From the NCBI RefSeq assembly GCF_014647975.1, contig NZ_BMQF01000007.1, positions 1-64,000 of the forward strand: a DNA stretch of 64,000 nucleotides, written 5' to 3'. The notes below the pieces were generated by a model. That model worked only from the letters and a program-made list of their open reading frames with translations, had not been told where the DNA came from and searched no databases. Positions 7,347-16,372 of this stretch are shown one piece after another. The position numbers and the translations under genes are program-made. This DNA comes from Streptomyces fumigatiscleroticus. GTDB taxonomy: Bacteria > Actinomycetota > Actinomycetes > Streptomycetales > Streptomycetaceae. Every line of letters starts with the position of its first letter. The stretch's first letter is position 1.

Positions 7347-9200
7347 TCAGCCGAGCTTGGTGACGTCCCGCACCGCTCCCTTGTCCGCGCTGGTGGCCAT
7401 GGCCGCGTAGGCGCGCAGGGCCGCGGAGACCTTGCGATCGCGGTTCCTGGGGGCGTACGTCCCGTTCAGCGCCTGCTCGCGGCGGGCCAGTTCGGCGTCG
7501 TCGACGAGGAGTTCGATGGAGCGGTTCGGGATGTCGATGCGGATGCGGTCGCCGTCCTCGACGAGGGCGATCGTGCCGCCCGAGGCGGCCTCCGGGGAGG
7601 CGTGGCCGATGGACAGGCCCGAGGTGCCGCCGGAGAAGCGGCCGTCGGTGACCAGGGCGCAGGCCTTGCCGAGGCCGCGGCTCTTCAGGTACGAGGTCGG
7701 GTAGAGCATCTCCTGCATGCCGGGGCCGCCCTTGGGGCCCTCGTAGCGGATGACGACGACGTCGCCCTCCTTGACCTGCTTGGTCAGGATCTTCTCGACG
7801 GCCTCCTCCTGCGACTCGCAGACGACCGCCGGGCCCTCGAAGGTCCAGATGGACTCGTCGACGCCGGCCGTCTTGACCACGCAGCCGTCCACGGCGAGGT
7901 TGCCGCGCAGCACCGCCAGGCCGCCGTCCTTGGAGTAGGCGTGCTCGGCGGAGCGGATGCAGCCGCCCTCGGCGTCGACGTCCAGGGAGTCCCAGCGCTC
8001 GGACTGGGAGAAGGCCTCCGCGGAGCGGACGCAGCCGGGGGCCGCGTGCCACAGTTCGACCGCCTCCGGGGACGGGGAGCCGCCGCGGATGTCCCAGGTC
8101 TTCAGCCAGTCGGCGAGCGAGGGACTGTGCACCGAGTGCACGTCCTCGTTGAGCAGACCCGCGCGGTGCAGTTCGCCGAGCAGGGCCGGGATGCCGCCCG
8201 CGCGGTGCACGTCCTCCATGTAGTACGTGCCGTTCTTGGTGACGTTGGGCGCCACCTTGGCCAGGCAGGGCACGCGGCGCGACAGGGCGTCGATCTCGGT
8301 GAGGCCGAAGGGGACCTCGGCCTCCTGGGCGGCGGCCAGCAGGTGCAGGATCGTGTTGGTGGAGCCGCCCATCGCGATGTCCAGCGTCATCGCGTTCTCG
8401 AAGGCCGCGTAGGAGGCGATGGAGCGCGGCAGGACCGTGTCGTCGTCCTGCTCGTAGTAGCGGCGGGTGAGGTCCATGACGGTCTCGGCGGCACGCACGT
8501 ACAGCTGTTTGCGGGCCGTGTGGGTGGCCAGCACCGAGCCGTTGCCGGGCAGGGAGAGGCCGATCGCCTCGGTCAGGCAGTTCATCGAGTTGGCGGTGAA
8601 CATGCCGGAACAGGAGCCGCAGGTCGGGCAGGCGTTCTCCTCGATACGGAGGACGTCGGCGTCCGAGACCTTCTCGTTGGCGGCCTCCACCATCGCGTCG
8701 ACCAGGTCCAGCGTGCGGACCGTGCCGTCGACCAGGGTGGCCCGGCCGGACTCCATCGGGCCGCCGGAGACGAACACCGTCGGGATGTTCAGGCGCAGGG
8801 CCGCGTTGAGCATGCCCGGGGTGATCTTGTCGCAGTTGGAGATGCAGATCAGGGCGTCGGCGCGGTGGGCCTCCACCATGTACTCCACGCTGTCCGCGAT
8901 CAGGTCGCGGGAGGGCAGGGAGTAGAGCATGCCGCCGTGGCCCATCGCGATGCCGTCGTCGACGGCGATCGTGTTGAACTCGCGCGGGATGCCGCCCGCC
9001 TCCTTGACGGCCTCGCTGACGATGCGGCCGACCGGGGCCAGGTGGGTGTGGCCGGGCACGAACTCCGTGAAGCTGTTGGCGACCGCGATGATGGGCTTCC
9101 GGCCGATGTCCGCGCCAGGTACACCGGAGGCGCGCATAAGGGCGCGGGCGCCCGCCATGTTGCGGCCGTGGGTGACTGTGCGGGACCTCAGCTCGGGCAT
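7347..9200 (-). CDS. ilvD: Dihydroxy-acid dehydratase
   Basis: A 617-residue Fe-S dehydratase of the IlvD/Edd family. It converts dihydroxyisovalerate and dihydroxymethylvalerate to the keto acids for valine and isoleucine (and, downstream, leucine and pantothenate). The cluster-binding motifs SNCDKITPGM (near residue 121) and CPTCGSCSGMFTANSMNCL (near residue 190) are present, and length is typical. Immediately upstream of its start lies a perfect 8-bp inverted repeat, a candidate operator. The gene stands alone, away from other branched-chain genes. Confidence 0.96.
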   Translation of the reverse strand: MPELRSRTVTHGRNMAGARALMRASGVPGADIGRKPIIAVANSFTEFVPGHTHLAPVGRIVSEAVKEAGGIPREFNTIAVDDGIAMGHGGMLYSLPSRDLIADSVEYMVEAHRADALICISNCDKITPGMLNAALRLNIPTVFVSGGPMESGRATLVDGTVRTLDLVDAMVEAANEKVSDADVLRIEENACPTCGSCSGMFTANSMNCLTEAIGLSLPGNGSVLATHTARKQLYVRAAETVMDLTRRYYEQDDDTVLPRSIASYAAFENAMTLDIAMGGSTNTILHLLAAAQEAEVPFGLTEIDALSRRVPCLAKVAPNVTKNGTYYMEDVHRAGGIPALLGELHRAGLLNEDVHSVHSPSLADWLKTWDIRGGSPSPEAVELWHAAPGCVRSAEAFSQSERWDSLDVDAEGGCIRSAEHAYSKDGGLAVLRGNLAVDGCVVKTAGVDESIWTFEGPAVVCESQEEAVEKILTKQVKEGDVVVIRYEGPKGGPGMQEMLYPTSYLKSRGLGKACALVTDGRFSGGTSGLSIGHASPEAASGGTIALVEDGDRIRIDIPNRSIELLVDDAELARREQALNGTYAPRNRDRKVSAALRAYAAMATSADKGAVRDVTKLG

Positions 9201-9224
9201 CGTCGCTCGCTCCTTCGGGACGTC

Positions 9225-9244
9225 CTGTCAGAGAGTTCTGACAG
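9225..9244. promoter_or_regulatory. Inverted repeat upstream of ilvD
   Basis: CTGTCAGA (9225-9232) and TCTGACAG (9237-9244) are perfect 8-bp arms around GAGT, 25 bases before the ilvD start. It could be an operator or a hairpin in the 5' untranslated region. The adjacent TetR regulator is one candidate binder. Confidence 0.5.
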
Positions 9245-9347
9245 AGTCTGGATGCTTCCGAGCGTACGCCGGTCATCCAGGGGGCGGACACGGTGTCCGA
9301 ATTGCGGAATGTATGTCCGGCCACACCGCCCGTCGGCCGGCGGTCGG

Positions 9348-10001
9348 TCACCGGCCCGTCAGATGCCCCCGCACCACCGGCGCCACCCGGGCGACGATCC
9401 GCTCCGGGTCCGCCGACGCCACCGGCTCGACCTTGATCACGTAGCGCAGCATCGCGACCCCGACCAGCTGCGCGGCCGCGAGTCCGGCGCGCAGTTCCGC
9501 CTCCGGCGGGTCCAGCCGGCCGGCGATACGGCGCAGCAGCTGGGCGGCGACCAGACGGCGGAAGACGGCGGCGGCCACCTCGTTGTTCACGGCCGACCGG
9601 ACGATCGCGAGCAGCGGGGTGCGGGTCACCGGGTTCTCCCAGAGACCGAAGATCATGCGGGTGAGGCGCTCACCGACATCGTCCAGCGGGCCGTCGAGGG
9701 TCATGTCGCCGGCCATGAGCACGGGTGCGAGGGCCATCTCGACGGCCGCCTCGAAGACCCGCTCCTTGGTGCCGAAGCAGTGGTGCACGAGCGCCGCATC
9801 CACGCCCGCCGTCCCGGCGATGCCGCGTACGGAGGTCTTCTCGTAGCCGCGTTCGGAGAACTCCTCGCGGGCCGCGGTCAGGATGCGGGCGCGGGTGCCG
9901 CCGGACTCCGTGCCCGGGGGACGGCCCCGGCGCCGGGGGGACGCGGCGGCCGCCGTACCGGGCGCCTTAGCCGCGTTCCGGGAGGCGGCCGCCCCGCTCA
10001 C
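9348..10001 (-). CDS. TetR-family transcriptional regulator
   Basis: A 217-residue repressor-type protein. An Ala/Arg-rich tail of about 37 residues precedes the TetR helix-turn-helix (RARILTAAREEFSERGYEKT, then VRGIAGTAGVDAALVHHCFG). The C-terminal ligand domain is of the usual length. Its start overlaps the stop of the upstream isomerase by 4 bp (ATGA), so the two are translationally coupled. The ligand is unknown. It lies downstream of ilvD's promoter region and could act there, but that is inference. Confidence 0.88.
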   Translation of the reverse strand: MSGAAASRNAAKAPGTAAAASPRRRGRPPGTESGGTRARILTAAREEFSERGYEKTSVRGIAGTAGVDAALVHHCFGTKERVFEAAVEMALAPVLMAGDMTLDGPLDDVGERLTRMIFGLWENPVTRTPLLAIVRSAVNNEVAAAVFRRLVAAQLLRRIAGRLDPPEAELRAGLAAAQLVGVAMLRYVIKVEPVASADPERIVARVAPVVRGHLTGR

Positions 10002-10822
10002 CGGCGGGGCACCCGCACCGAGGAGGCCAGGTGCAGGCGGGTGAAGGCCAGCGCCTCGGCCAGGTCGGCCTCCCGCTCGGCGCCGGACATCGCACGGCGG
10101 GTGTTGACCTCGATGACGACATGACCGTCGAAGCCGTTGAGGGCCAGCCGCTCCAGCACCTCGGAGCAGGGCTGGGTGCCGCGGCCGGGCACCAGGTGCT
10201 CGTCCTTGGCCGATCCCCTGCCGTCGGCGAGGTGGACATGGCCGAGGCGGTCACCCATGCGGTCGATCATCTGCACGGCGTCGGTGCGGGCGGTCGCGGT
10301 GTGGCTGAGGTCGATCGTGAAGTGCCGGTAGTCGTCCTTGGTGACGTCCCAGTCGGGGGCGTAGGCGAGCATCTCGCGGTCGCGGTAGCGCCACGGATAC
10401 ATGTTCTCGACGGCGAACCGCACGTCCGTCTCGTTCGCCATGCGCCAGATCCCGGCGACGAAGTCACGGGCGTACTGGCGCTGCCAGCGGAAGGGCGGAT
10501 GGACGACGACGGTGCTCGCACCGAGTTTCTCGGCCGCCGCGCGGGCGCGCTGGAGCTTGACCCAGGGGTCGGTGGACCACACCCGCTGCGTGATCAGCAG
10601 ACAGGGGGCGTGTACGGCCAGGATCGGGATCCGGTGATAGTCGCTGAGCCGGCGCAGCGCCTCGATGTCCTGACTGACCGGGTCGGTCCACACCATGACC
10701 TCGACCCCGTCGTACCCGAGGCGCGCGGCGATCTCGAAGGCCGTCGCCGTCGACTCCGGATAGACGGAAGCCGTCGACAGGGCGACCTTCGCATCAGGGA
10801 TGCGCACCGCTGGTTCTGCCAC
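9998..10822 (-). CDS. Sugar phosphate isomerase/epimerase-like TIM-barrel protein
   Basis: A 274-residue protein of the xylose isomerase-like / AP endonuclease family 2 superfamily. Metal-ligand type motifs are visible: a glutamate in RFAVENMYP, a histidine in VVHPPF, HVHLADG near residue 199, and a late VIEVN. I chose the GTG at 10822 because the 27 residues upstream are Arg-rich and unlike the family; there is no strong ribosome binding site, so a leaderless transcript is possible. The substrate is unknown. The following 10823-11077 gap holds only a CACGCGCGCGTG palindrome at 10901. Confidence 0.82.
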   Translation of the reverse strand: MAEPAVRIPDAKVALSTASVYPESTATAFEIAARLGYDGVEVMVWTDPVSQDIEALRRLSDYHRIPILAVHAPCLLITQRVWSTDPWVKLQRARAAAEKLGASTVVVHPPFRWQRQYARDFVAGIWRMANETDVRFAVENMYPWRYRDREMLAYAPDWDVTKDDYRHFTIDLSHTATARTDAVQMIDRMGDRLGHVHLADGRGSAKDEHLVPGRGTQPCSEVLERLALNGFDGHVVIEVNTRRAMSGAEREADLAEALAFTRLHLASSVRVPRR

Positions 10823-11077
10823 GAATGACAGGGTACGGCGCCGCGCTGCGCGCCGGGGGGCCGATCGCTGTGCGCCCGCTGTGCGGACTTCGGCGAGCGC
10901 CACGCGCGCGTGCTGCCTCCATGCGGCCGGAAAGGGGCAGGACAGGGGCAGGACAGGGAGCTTCCGCGGTTACCGGGCGGGCGGGCGGCACGGGACGCGG
11001 GAGCGGTGGACGGCGTGCGGACGTGGCACATCTCACCGCCCGCACGCCTCGCGCCCCCCGGCGTCCCCGGCCTTCTC

Positions 11078-12010
11078 TCAGCCCGCGGGCAGATGGTCCA
11101 GTCTGCGCAGGATGACGCCCTCCCGCAGGGCCCACGGGCAGATCTCCAGGGTCTCGACACCGAAGAGGTCCATCGCGGCCTCGGCGACCAGCGCGCCCGC
11201 GACCAGTTGGCCCGCGCGGCCCTCGGAGACGCCCGGGAGTTCGGCGCGCTCGGCGGTGGTCATGCCGGCCAGCCTGGGCACCCAGCCCTCCAGGGACGCC
11301 CGCTTCAGCTCGCGCTGGGCGTAGATGCCCTCGGCGGAGCGTGCGGCGCCCGTGATACGGGCCAGCTGCTTGAAGGTCTTGGAGGTCGCCACCACGTGGT
11401 CGGGGGCGCCGAAGCGGGCGAACTCGCCGACGGTACGGGCTATCTCGGTGCGTACGTGGCGGCGCAGCGCGCGGACCGCGTCGGGGTCGGGCGGGTCGCC
11501 GGGCAGCCGGGCGGCGGTGAGCCGGCCCGCGCCCAGCGGCAGGGAGACCGCCGCGTCGGGCTCCTCGTCGATGCCGTAGGCGATCTCCAGGGAGCCGCCG
11601 CCGATGTCCAGGACGAGCAGCTTGCCCGCGGACCAGCCGAACCAGCGGCGGGCCGCGAGGAAGGTGAGTCTCGCCTCCTCCGCGCCGGAGAGCACCTTCA
11701 GCTCGACGCCGGTCTCCTCCCGCACGCGTCTGAGGACGTCGTCGGCGTTGCCGGCCTCACGTACGGCGGAGGTGGCGAACGGCAGCAGATCCTCGACGCC
11801 CTTGTCCTCGGCCGCCTGGAGCGCCTTGTGGACGACCGCGACCAGCTTGTCGATCCCCTCGGGCCCGACGGCTCCGTCGTCGTCGAGGAGTTGGGCCAGG
11901 CGCAGTTCCGCCTTGTGCGAGTGCGCGGGCAGCGGGCGCGCGCCGGGGTGGGCATCCACGACGAGCAGATGCACCGTGTTCGAACCCACGTCGAGGACAC
12001 CGAGTCTCAT
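11078..12010 (-). CDS. ppx: Exopolyphosphatase / pppGpp phosphatase
   Basis: A 310-residue member of the Ppx/GppA family (actin-like ATPase fold). It hydrolyses inorganic polyphosphate or guanosine pentaphosphate. The N-terminal phosphate loop is LDVGSNTVHLLVVD at residues 5-18 and the second is LVLDIGGGSLE near residue 137. It is the short actinobacterial form without the C-terminal HD domain. The start is the ATG reading MRLGVLDVG. It is divergent from the cysteine-rich protein gene, with 71 bases between their starts. Confidence 0.9.
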   Translation of the reverse strand: MRLGVLDVGSNTVHLLVVDAHPGARPLPAHSHKAELRLAQLLDDDGAVGPEGIDKLVAVVHKALQAAEDKGVEDLLPFATSAVREAGNADDVLRRVREETGVELKVLSGAEEARLTFLAARRWFGWSAGKLLVLDIGGGSLEIAYGIDEEPDAAVSLPLGAGRLTAARLPGDPPDPDAVRALRRHVRTEIARTVGEFARFGAPDHVVATSKTFKQLARITGAARSAEGIYAQRELKRASLEGWVPRLAGMTTAERAELPGVSEGRAGQLVAGALVAEAAMDLFGVETLEICPWALREGVILRRLDHLPAG

Positions 12011-12081
12011 GTACGGAACGCTACTGCCAGCCGGCCCGTCGACCGGCCCCGTGGCGGCTTTCCGCGACTTACCCTGGACGG

Positions 12082-12930
12082 GTGCCAAAGACGAAAAAGG
12101 CGAAGGACGACAAGGCGGCCAAATCCTCCACGGGTTCTTCGCGGGTGAAGCCGCCGAAGAAGCCGAGGAAGGCCCCGGTGGGCGACGAGAAGGGTCTCGA
12201 CTTCGCGCGCGCGTGGGTGGAGTTCCCCGATCCGGCCGACGACGAGCAGGTCTTCCGGTGCGATCTGACCTGGCTGACCTCTCGCTGGAACTGCATCTTC
12301 GGCAGCGGCTGCCAGGGCATCCAGGCGGGCCGCGCGGACGACGGCTGTTGCAGCCTGGGCGCCCACTTCTCCGACGAGGACGACGAGAAGCGGGTGGCCG
12401 GGCATGTGGCCAGGCTCACCCCGGACATCTGGCAGCACCACGACGAGGGCCTGGCCCACGGCTGGGTCTCCGAGGACGACGAGGGCTCCCGGCAGACCCG
12501 CCCCTTCCAGGGCTCGTGCATCTTCCAGAACCGGCCCGGCTTCTTGGGCGGTGCGGGCTGCTCGCTGCACATCCTGGCGCTGCGGGAGGGCCGCGAGCCG
12601 CTGGAGACCAAGCCGGACGTGTGCTGGCAGCTGCCGGTCCGGCGGACCTACGACTGGATCGACCGGCCCGACGACACGCGCGTGCTCCAGGTCTCGATCG
12701 GTGAGTACGACCGCCGGGGCTGGGGTCCGGGCGGCCACGACCTGCACTGGTGGTGCACCTCGGCGACCTCGGCACACGGCGCCGGCGAGCCGGTGTACGT
12801 CTCCTACCGTGCGGAGCTGACCGAGCTGATGGGCAAGGCCGGGTACGACCGGCTGGTCGAGCTGTGCGAGGAGCGGATGGCCTCGCAGCTGCCGATGGTG
12901 GCACCGCATCCGGCGGATCCCCGGGTCTGA
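12082..12930 (+). CDS. Cysteine-rich conserved protein, possible metal-binding
   Basis: A 282-residue cytoplasmic protein of unknown function. A Lys-rich N-terminal tail (about 36 residues) precedes a domain with many conserved-looking cysteines: FRCDLTW, WNCIFGSGCQG, GCCSLGAHF, GSCIFQ, GAGCSLH and DVCW. The spacing resembles zinc- or iron-sulfur-binding YkgJ/DUF3109-type cysteine clusters, but I cannot confirm the family. The start is GTG 12082. It is divergent from ppx and convergent, one base apart, with the BACON protein gene. Confidence 0.8.
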   Translation: MPKTKKAKDDKAAKSSTGSSRVKPPKKPRKAPVGDEKGLDFARAWVEFPDPADDEQVFRCDLTWLTSRWNCIFGSGCQGIQAGRADDGCCSLGAHFSDEDDEKRVAGHVARLTPDIWQHHDEGLAHGWVSEDDEGSRQTRPFQGSCIFQNRPGFLGGAGCSLHILALREGREPLETKPDVCWQLPVRRTYDWIDRPDDTRVLQVSIGEYDRRGWGPGGHDLHWWCTSATSAHGAGEPVYVSYRAELTELMGKAGYDRLVELCEERMASQLPMVAPHPADPRV

Positions 12931-12931
12931 G

Positions 12932-14662
12932 CTACGACGGCGACGGACCGGGACCGTCGCCGTCGTGGCTGCCCGCGGACGCCGGGGTGGCGCTCGCGGA
13001 GCCCGACGGGGACGGCCCGGTGGACGTGGGGTCCGGCGCGGGCGACGAGGACGGGGCCGTGCCGCTCGGCGCCGGCCGGGAGGGTGCCGTGGCCGTCGGG
13101 GCCGGGTCCGGAGTGGCCGGCGGCCGATCGCCGGGGCCGTCCGGAGCGCCGGCCCGGGGGTGCGGACGCGGGTCCGGACGTGCGGGTCCGGGCGCGGGGC
13201 CGTGACCGTCGATGGTGACGACGGTGCCCGGGGGCGCGATCGCCACCCGCGCGCTCCAGCGCCCGGACGGCTCCCGCAGCCGGTCGACGTACACCTTGAG
13301 CGTGCACGACTCGCCGGGCCGCAGGGTCCCCGAGGAGCGGCTCAGGTAGAGCCAGGCGGCCTGCGCGGACGCCGACCAGGTGACCGGCGAGGAGCCGGTC
13401 GCGGTCAGGGTGATCAGGGTGGTGTCGCCGGTGGTGGCCCCGGCGGTCACCGCCAGGTGGCCGCTGCCCTCGCGGCCGGTTCCGGCGACGCCGGCGACCT
13501 CCACGGAGACATCGGCGTCACCGCTCGTGCCGGAACGGCCGCCGGATGCGGTGCCGTCGTGCTCGTAGCCCGTCGCGGCGCCGGACAGGCCGCCGGGGCC
13601 CTGGGCCTCGCTCGCGCTGGCCGAGCGGCCGTCCTCGGTCTCGCCGACCGGGGTGGACCGGTAGGCGGCCCACAGGGCGAGCACCGGCGCCGCGACGACG
13701 GTGGCGACGACGGTCGTGGTGACGGCACGCGCGCGCAGCCGGCTGCGCCGGGCGGCACGGTCCTTGGGGTCCATCGGGAAGCCGCGCCGGTCGAAGCGCG
13801 GACCGGCGTTCCGCGCGCGCGGGTGGTGCGTCATGGCGGTGCGCAGGGCCGCGCGGGGCGCCTGGAGGACGGGCAGCTCGGCGGGTGTGACGGTGGTGCC
13901 GGGCCAGCGGCCGGGCACCGCGCGCTCGGCGGTGCGGCGGCAGCGCGGGCAGTCGTCGACGTGCCGTACGAGTTCGCCGCGCAGGGCCGCGCTGAGCACC
14001 AGCCGGCTGTCGCCGGTGAACCGGGCGACGCTCGGGCAGGCGCCGGTCTCGACGACGGCGAGCGCCGCGCGGGTGCGCTCGACCTCGCAGGCGGCGGAGG
14101 CGAGCAGGTCGCGGGCGGTGGCCGGCTCGGTGCCGAGGACGTCGGCGACCTCGTGGGCGGCGAGATGGTGGCGTACGGCGAGTTCCAGGGCCTCGCGCTG
14201 CTCAGGGGTGGTCCCGGCCGCCTCCGGCCAGGCCAGCAGGGCGAGTTCGCTGCGGCGCCGCTGCTGCGTCTCCGCGGAGACGGGCGGGTCCGGGTGGTGG
14301 CCGGGGGTGTCCTCGCGGCCCGCCGCGTGGGTGCCCTGACGTTTCTGCCTGGCCTCGGCCAGCTCGCGCAGGCACGCCCAGCGGGCCAGCGCGTACAGCC
14401 AGGCCCTGCGCTCCCCGGCGGTCTCGGGACCGCGGTGGCCGCGGCGCTCGGCGAGCGTGAGGACGTCGCCCAGGGCGGCGGTCGCGGCGTCGTGGTCGCA
14501 CAGCACGGACAGGCAGTAGGTGAACAGACCGTCCAGATACGGCTCGTAGCGCGCGGGGGGCCGCCGCGCCAGCGTGTGCGCCGCCGCTCGGTCACGCGCT
14601 TCCCGGTGCGTCCGGTGTGTGCCGGTCGTGCGGGTCGAGGTCTCCGGACTGCTGCTCGTCAT
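12932..14662 (-). CDS. Membrane protein fusing sigma-like, zinc-finger and BACON domains
   Basis: A 576-residue protein with an unusual order. Residues 40-105 resemble ECF sigma region 2, and 140-200 resemble region 4 (REALELAVRHHLAAHEVADVLG). Residues 220-245 hold a zf-HC2-like anti-sigma motif with H234, C238 and C241. One transmembrane helix spans about 312-333. The extracytoplasmic part has a BACON-type beta domain (about 398-485, with WLYLSRSSGTLRPGES) and a long Pro/Ser/Thr-rich tail. The sigma-like half is degenerate, so DNA binding is uncertain. It is divergent from radA. I infer a surface-sensing regulator, but no function is established here. Confidence 0.8.
   Translation of the reverse strand: MTSSSPETSTRTTGTHRTHREARDRAAAHTLARRPPARYEPYLDGLFTYCLSVLCDHDAATAALGDVLTLAERRGHRGPETAGERRAWLYALARWACLRELAEARQKRQGTHAAGREDTPGHHPDPPVSAETQQRRRSELALLAWPEAAGTTPEQREALELAVRHHLAAHEVADVLGTEPATARDLLASAACEVERTRAALAVVETGACPSVARFTGDSRLVLSAALRGELVRHVDDCPRCRRTAERAVPGRWPGTTVTPAELPVLQAPRAALRTAMTHHPRARNAGPRFDRRGFPMDPKDRAARRSRLRARAVTTTVVATVVAAPVLALWAAYRSTPVGETEDGRSASASEAQGPGGLSGAATGYEHDGTASGGRSGTSGDADVSVEVAGVAGTGREGSGHLAVTAGATTGDTTLITLTATGSSPVTWSASAQAAWLYLSRSSGTLRPGESCTLKVYVDRLREPSGRWSARVAIAPPGTVVTIDGHGPAPGPARPDPRPHPRAGAPDGPGDRPPATPDPAPTATAPSRPAPSGTAPSSSPAPDPTSTGPSPSGSASATPASAGSHDGDGPGPSPS
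12934..12966. terminator. Terminator hairpin embedded in the end of the BACON gene
   Basis: A perfect 13-bp inverted repeat (ACGACGGCGACGG at 12934-12946 and its complement at 12954-12966) with a 7-base loop. It begins three bases after the stop of the plus-strand gene and lies within the last codons of the minus-strand gene, so it codes for protein and can terminate the rightward transcript. Confidence 0.72.
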
Positions 14663-14881
14663 CCGGTGACCGTAGGCGGCCCGGAGACGGCCCTTCTCGC
14701 CCGTTGAGTTCTTTTAATTCGTACGGGTGAAACGATCCCTCATAAGGGGACAGGAATGGACGGGTCCGTGGCCGGTCCGGCGGCAGGCGTCCGGTCCCGT
14801 GCCGCCGGACACCGGGTCACCGGACGGCCGGCCGCGGCACCCGTGCCCGCGTTGTCAGTGGCGGCGGCTACGGTTTCGTCC

Positions 14882-16291
14882 ATGGCTCCCCGTACGAAGA
14901 CCGCCAAGGAACGGCCCTCCTACCGCTGCACCGAGTGCGGCTGGCAGACGGCCAAGTGGCTCGGTCGCTGCCCCGAGTGCCAGGCCTGGGGGACGATCGA
15001 GGAGTACGGCGCGCCCGCGGTCCGTACCACCGCGCCGGGGCGCGTCACCACCTCCGCCCTGCCCATCGGCCAGGTCGACGGCCGGCAGGCGACCGCCCGC
15101 TCCACCGGCGTGCCCGAGCTGGACCGTGTGCTCGGCGGCGGTCTGGTGCCCGGTGCCGTGGTGCTGCTGGCGGGCGAGCCCGGTGTGGGCAAGTCCACGC
15201 TGCTGCTCGACGTGGCCGCCAAGTCGGCGAGCGAGGAGCACCGCACGCTGTATGTCACGGGCGAGGAGTCGGCGAGCCAGGTCCGGCTGCGCGCCGACCG
15301 CATCCACGCCATCGACGACCATCTGTACCTCGCCGCCGAGACCGACCTCGCGGCGGTGCTGGGCCACCTGGACGCGGTGAAGCCGTCGCTGCTGGTCCTG
15401 GACTCGGTGCAGACGGTGGCCTCGCCGGAGATCGACGGCGCCCCCGGCGGCATGGCCCAGGTCCGCGAGGTGGCCGGCGCCCTGATCCGCGCCTCCAAGG
15501 AGCGCGGCATGTCGACCCTCCTGGTGGGCCATGTCACCAAGGACGGCGCCATCGCGGGCCCCCGCCTGCTGGAGCACCTGGTCGACGTCGTCCTGCACTT
15601 CGAGGGCGACCGCCACGCGCGCCTGCGTCTGGTCCGCGGCGTCAAGAACCGTTACGGCGCCACCGACGAGGTCGGCTGCTTCGAGCTGCACGACGAGGGC
15701 ATCACCGGCCTCGCCGACCCGAGCGGGCTCTTCCTGACCCGCCGCGACGAACCGGTCCCGGGCACCTGTCTGACCGTCACCCTGGAGGGCCGCCGCCCGC
15801 TGGTCGCCGAGGTGCAGGCGCTCACCGTCGACTCGCAGATCCCCTCCCCGCGGCGCACGACGTCCGGTCTGGAGACCTCCCGGGTGTCGATGATGCTCGC
15901 GGTGCTGGAGCAGCGCGGCCGGATCAGCGCCCTGGGCAAGCGGGACATCTACTCCGCGACGGTCGGCGGCGTGAAGCTCTCCGAGCCGGCCGCCGACCTC
16001 GCCGTCGCCCTGGCGCTGGCGAGCGCGGCGAGCGACACCCCGCTGCCCAAGAACCTCGTCGCCATCGGCGAGGTGGGGCTCGCGGGCGAGGTCAGGCGGG
16101 TCACCGGCGTGCAGCGCAGGCTCGCCGAGGCACACCGTCTGGGCTTCACGCACGCCCTCGTGCCCGGCGATCCGGGCAAGGTGCCGCCCGGTATGAAGGT
16201 CCTGGAAGTGGCGGACATAGGGGACGCGCTGCGGGTCCTTCCGCGCTCCCGTCGCCGAGAGGCCCCACGGGAGGAGGAGGACCGCCGGTAG
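14882..16291 (+). CDS. radA: DNA repair protein RadA
   Basis: A 469-residue RecA-like DNA branch-migration helicase used in recombinational repair. The N-terminal zinc finger is CTEC-x(n)-CPEC (residues 19-38), the Walker A motif is GEPGVGKST near residue 100, and the RadA-specific KNRYG motif is near residue 257. A Lon-protease-like C-terminal domain completes the normal architecture. I chose the ATG reading MAPRTK, because the upstream extension in frame is unlike the family. It is followed 82 bases later by disA, a widely conserved pairing; in mycobacteria RadA is reported to modulate DisA. Confidence 0.95.
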   Translation: MAPRTKTAKERPSYRCTECGWQTAKWLGRCPECQAWGTIEEYGAPAVRTTAPGRVTTSALPIGQVDGRQATARSTGVPELDRVLGGGLVPGAVVLLAGEPGVGKSTLLLDVAAKSASEEHRTLYVTGEESASQVRLRADRIHAIDDHLYLAAETDLAAVLGHLDAVKPSLLVLDSVQTVASPEIDGAPGGMAQVREVAGALIRASKERGMSTLLVGHVTKDGAIAGPRLLEHLVDVVLHFEGDRHARLRLVRGVKNRYGATDEVGCFELHDEGITGLADPSGLFLTRRDEPVPGTCLTVTLEGRRPLVAEVQALTVDSQIPSPRRTTSGLETSRVSMMLAVLEQRGRISALGKRDIYSATVGGVKLSEPAADLAVALALASAASDTPLPKNLVAIGEVGLAGEVRRVTGVQRRLAEAHRLGFTHALVPGDPGKVPPGMKVLEVADIGDALRVLPRSRRREAPREEEDRR

Positions 16292-16372
16292 ACTTTGCCC
16301 AGGTCTCGCCCGTCCGTACGAACCGAGTGTGCGACACGGGAGCGCCCCAGAACCTGCGACCGGAGGAGCACA

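Noticed and set aside
7084..9351. Long open frame antiparallel and out of phase with ilvD (755 codons, minus strand)
   Set aside because: It is Arg/Pro/Gly-rich and overlaps the full-length, motif-complete ilvD. It is a high-GC shadow frame.
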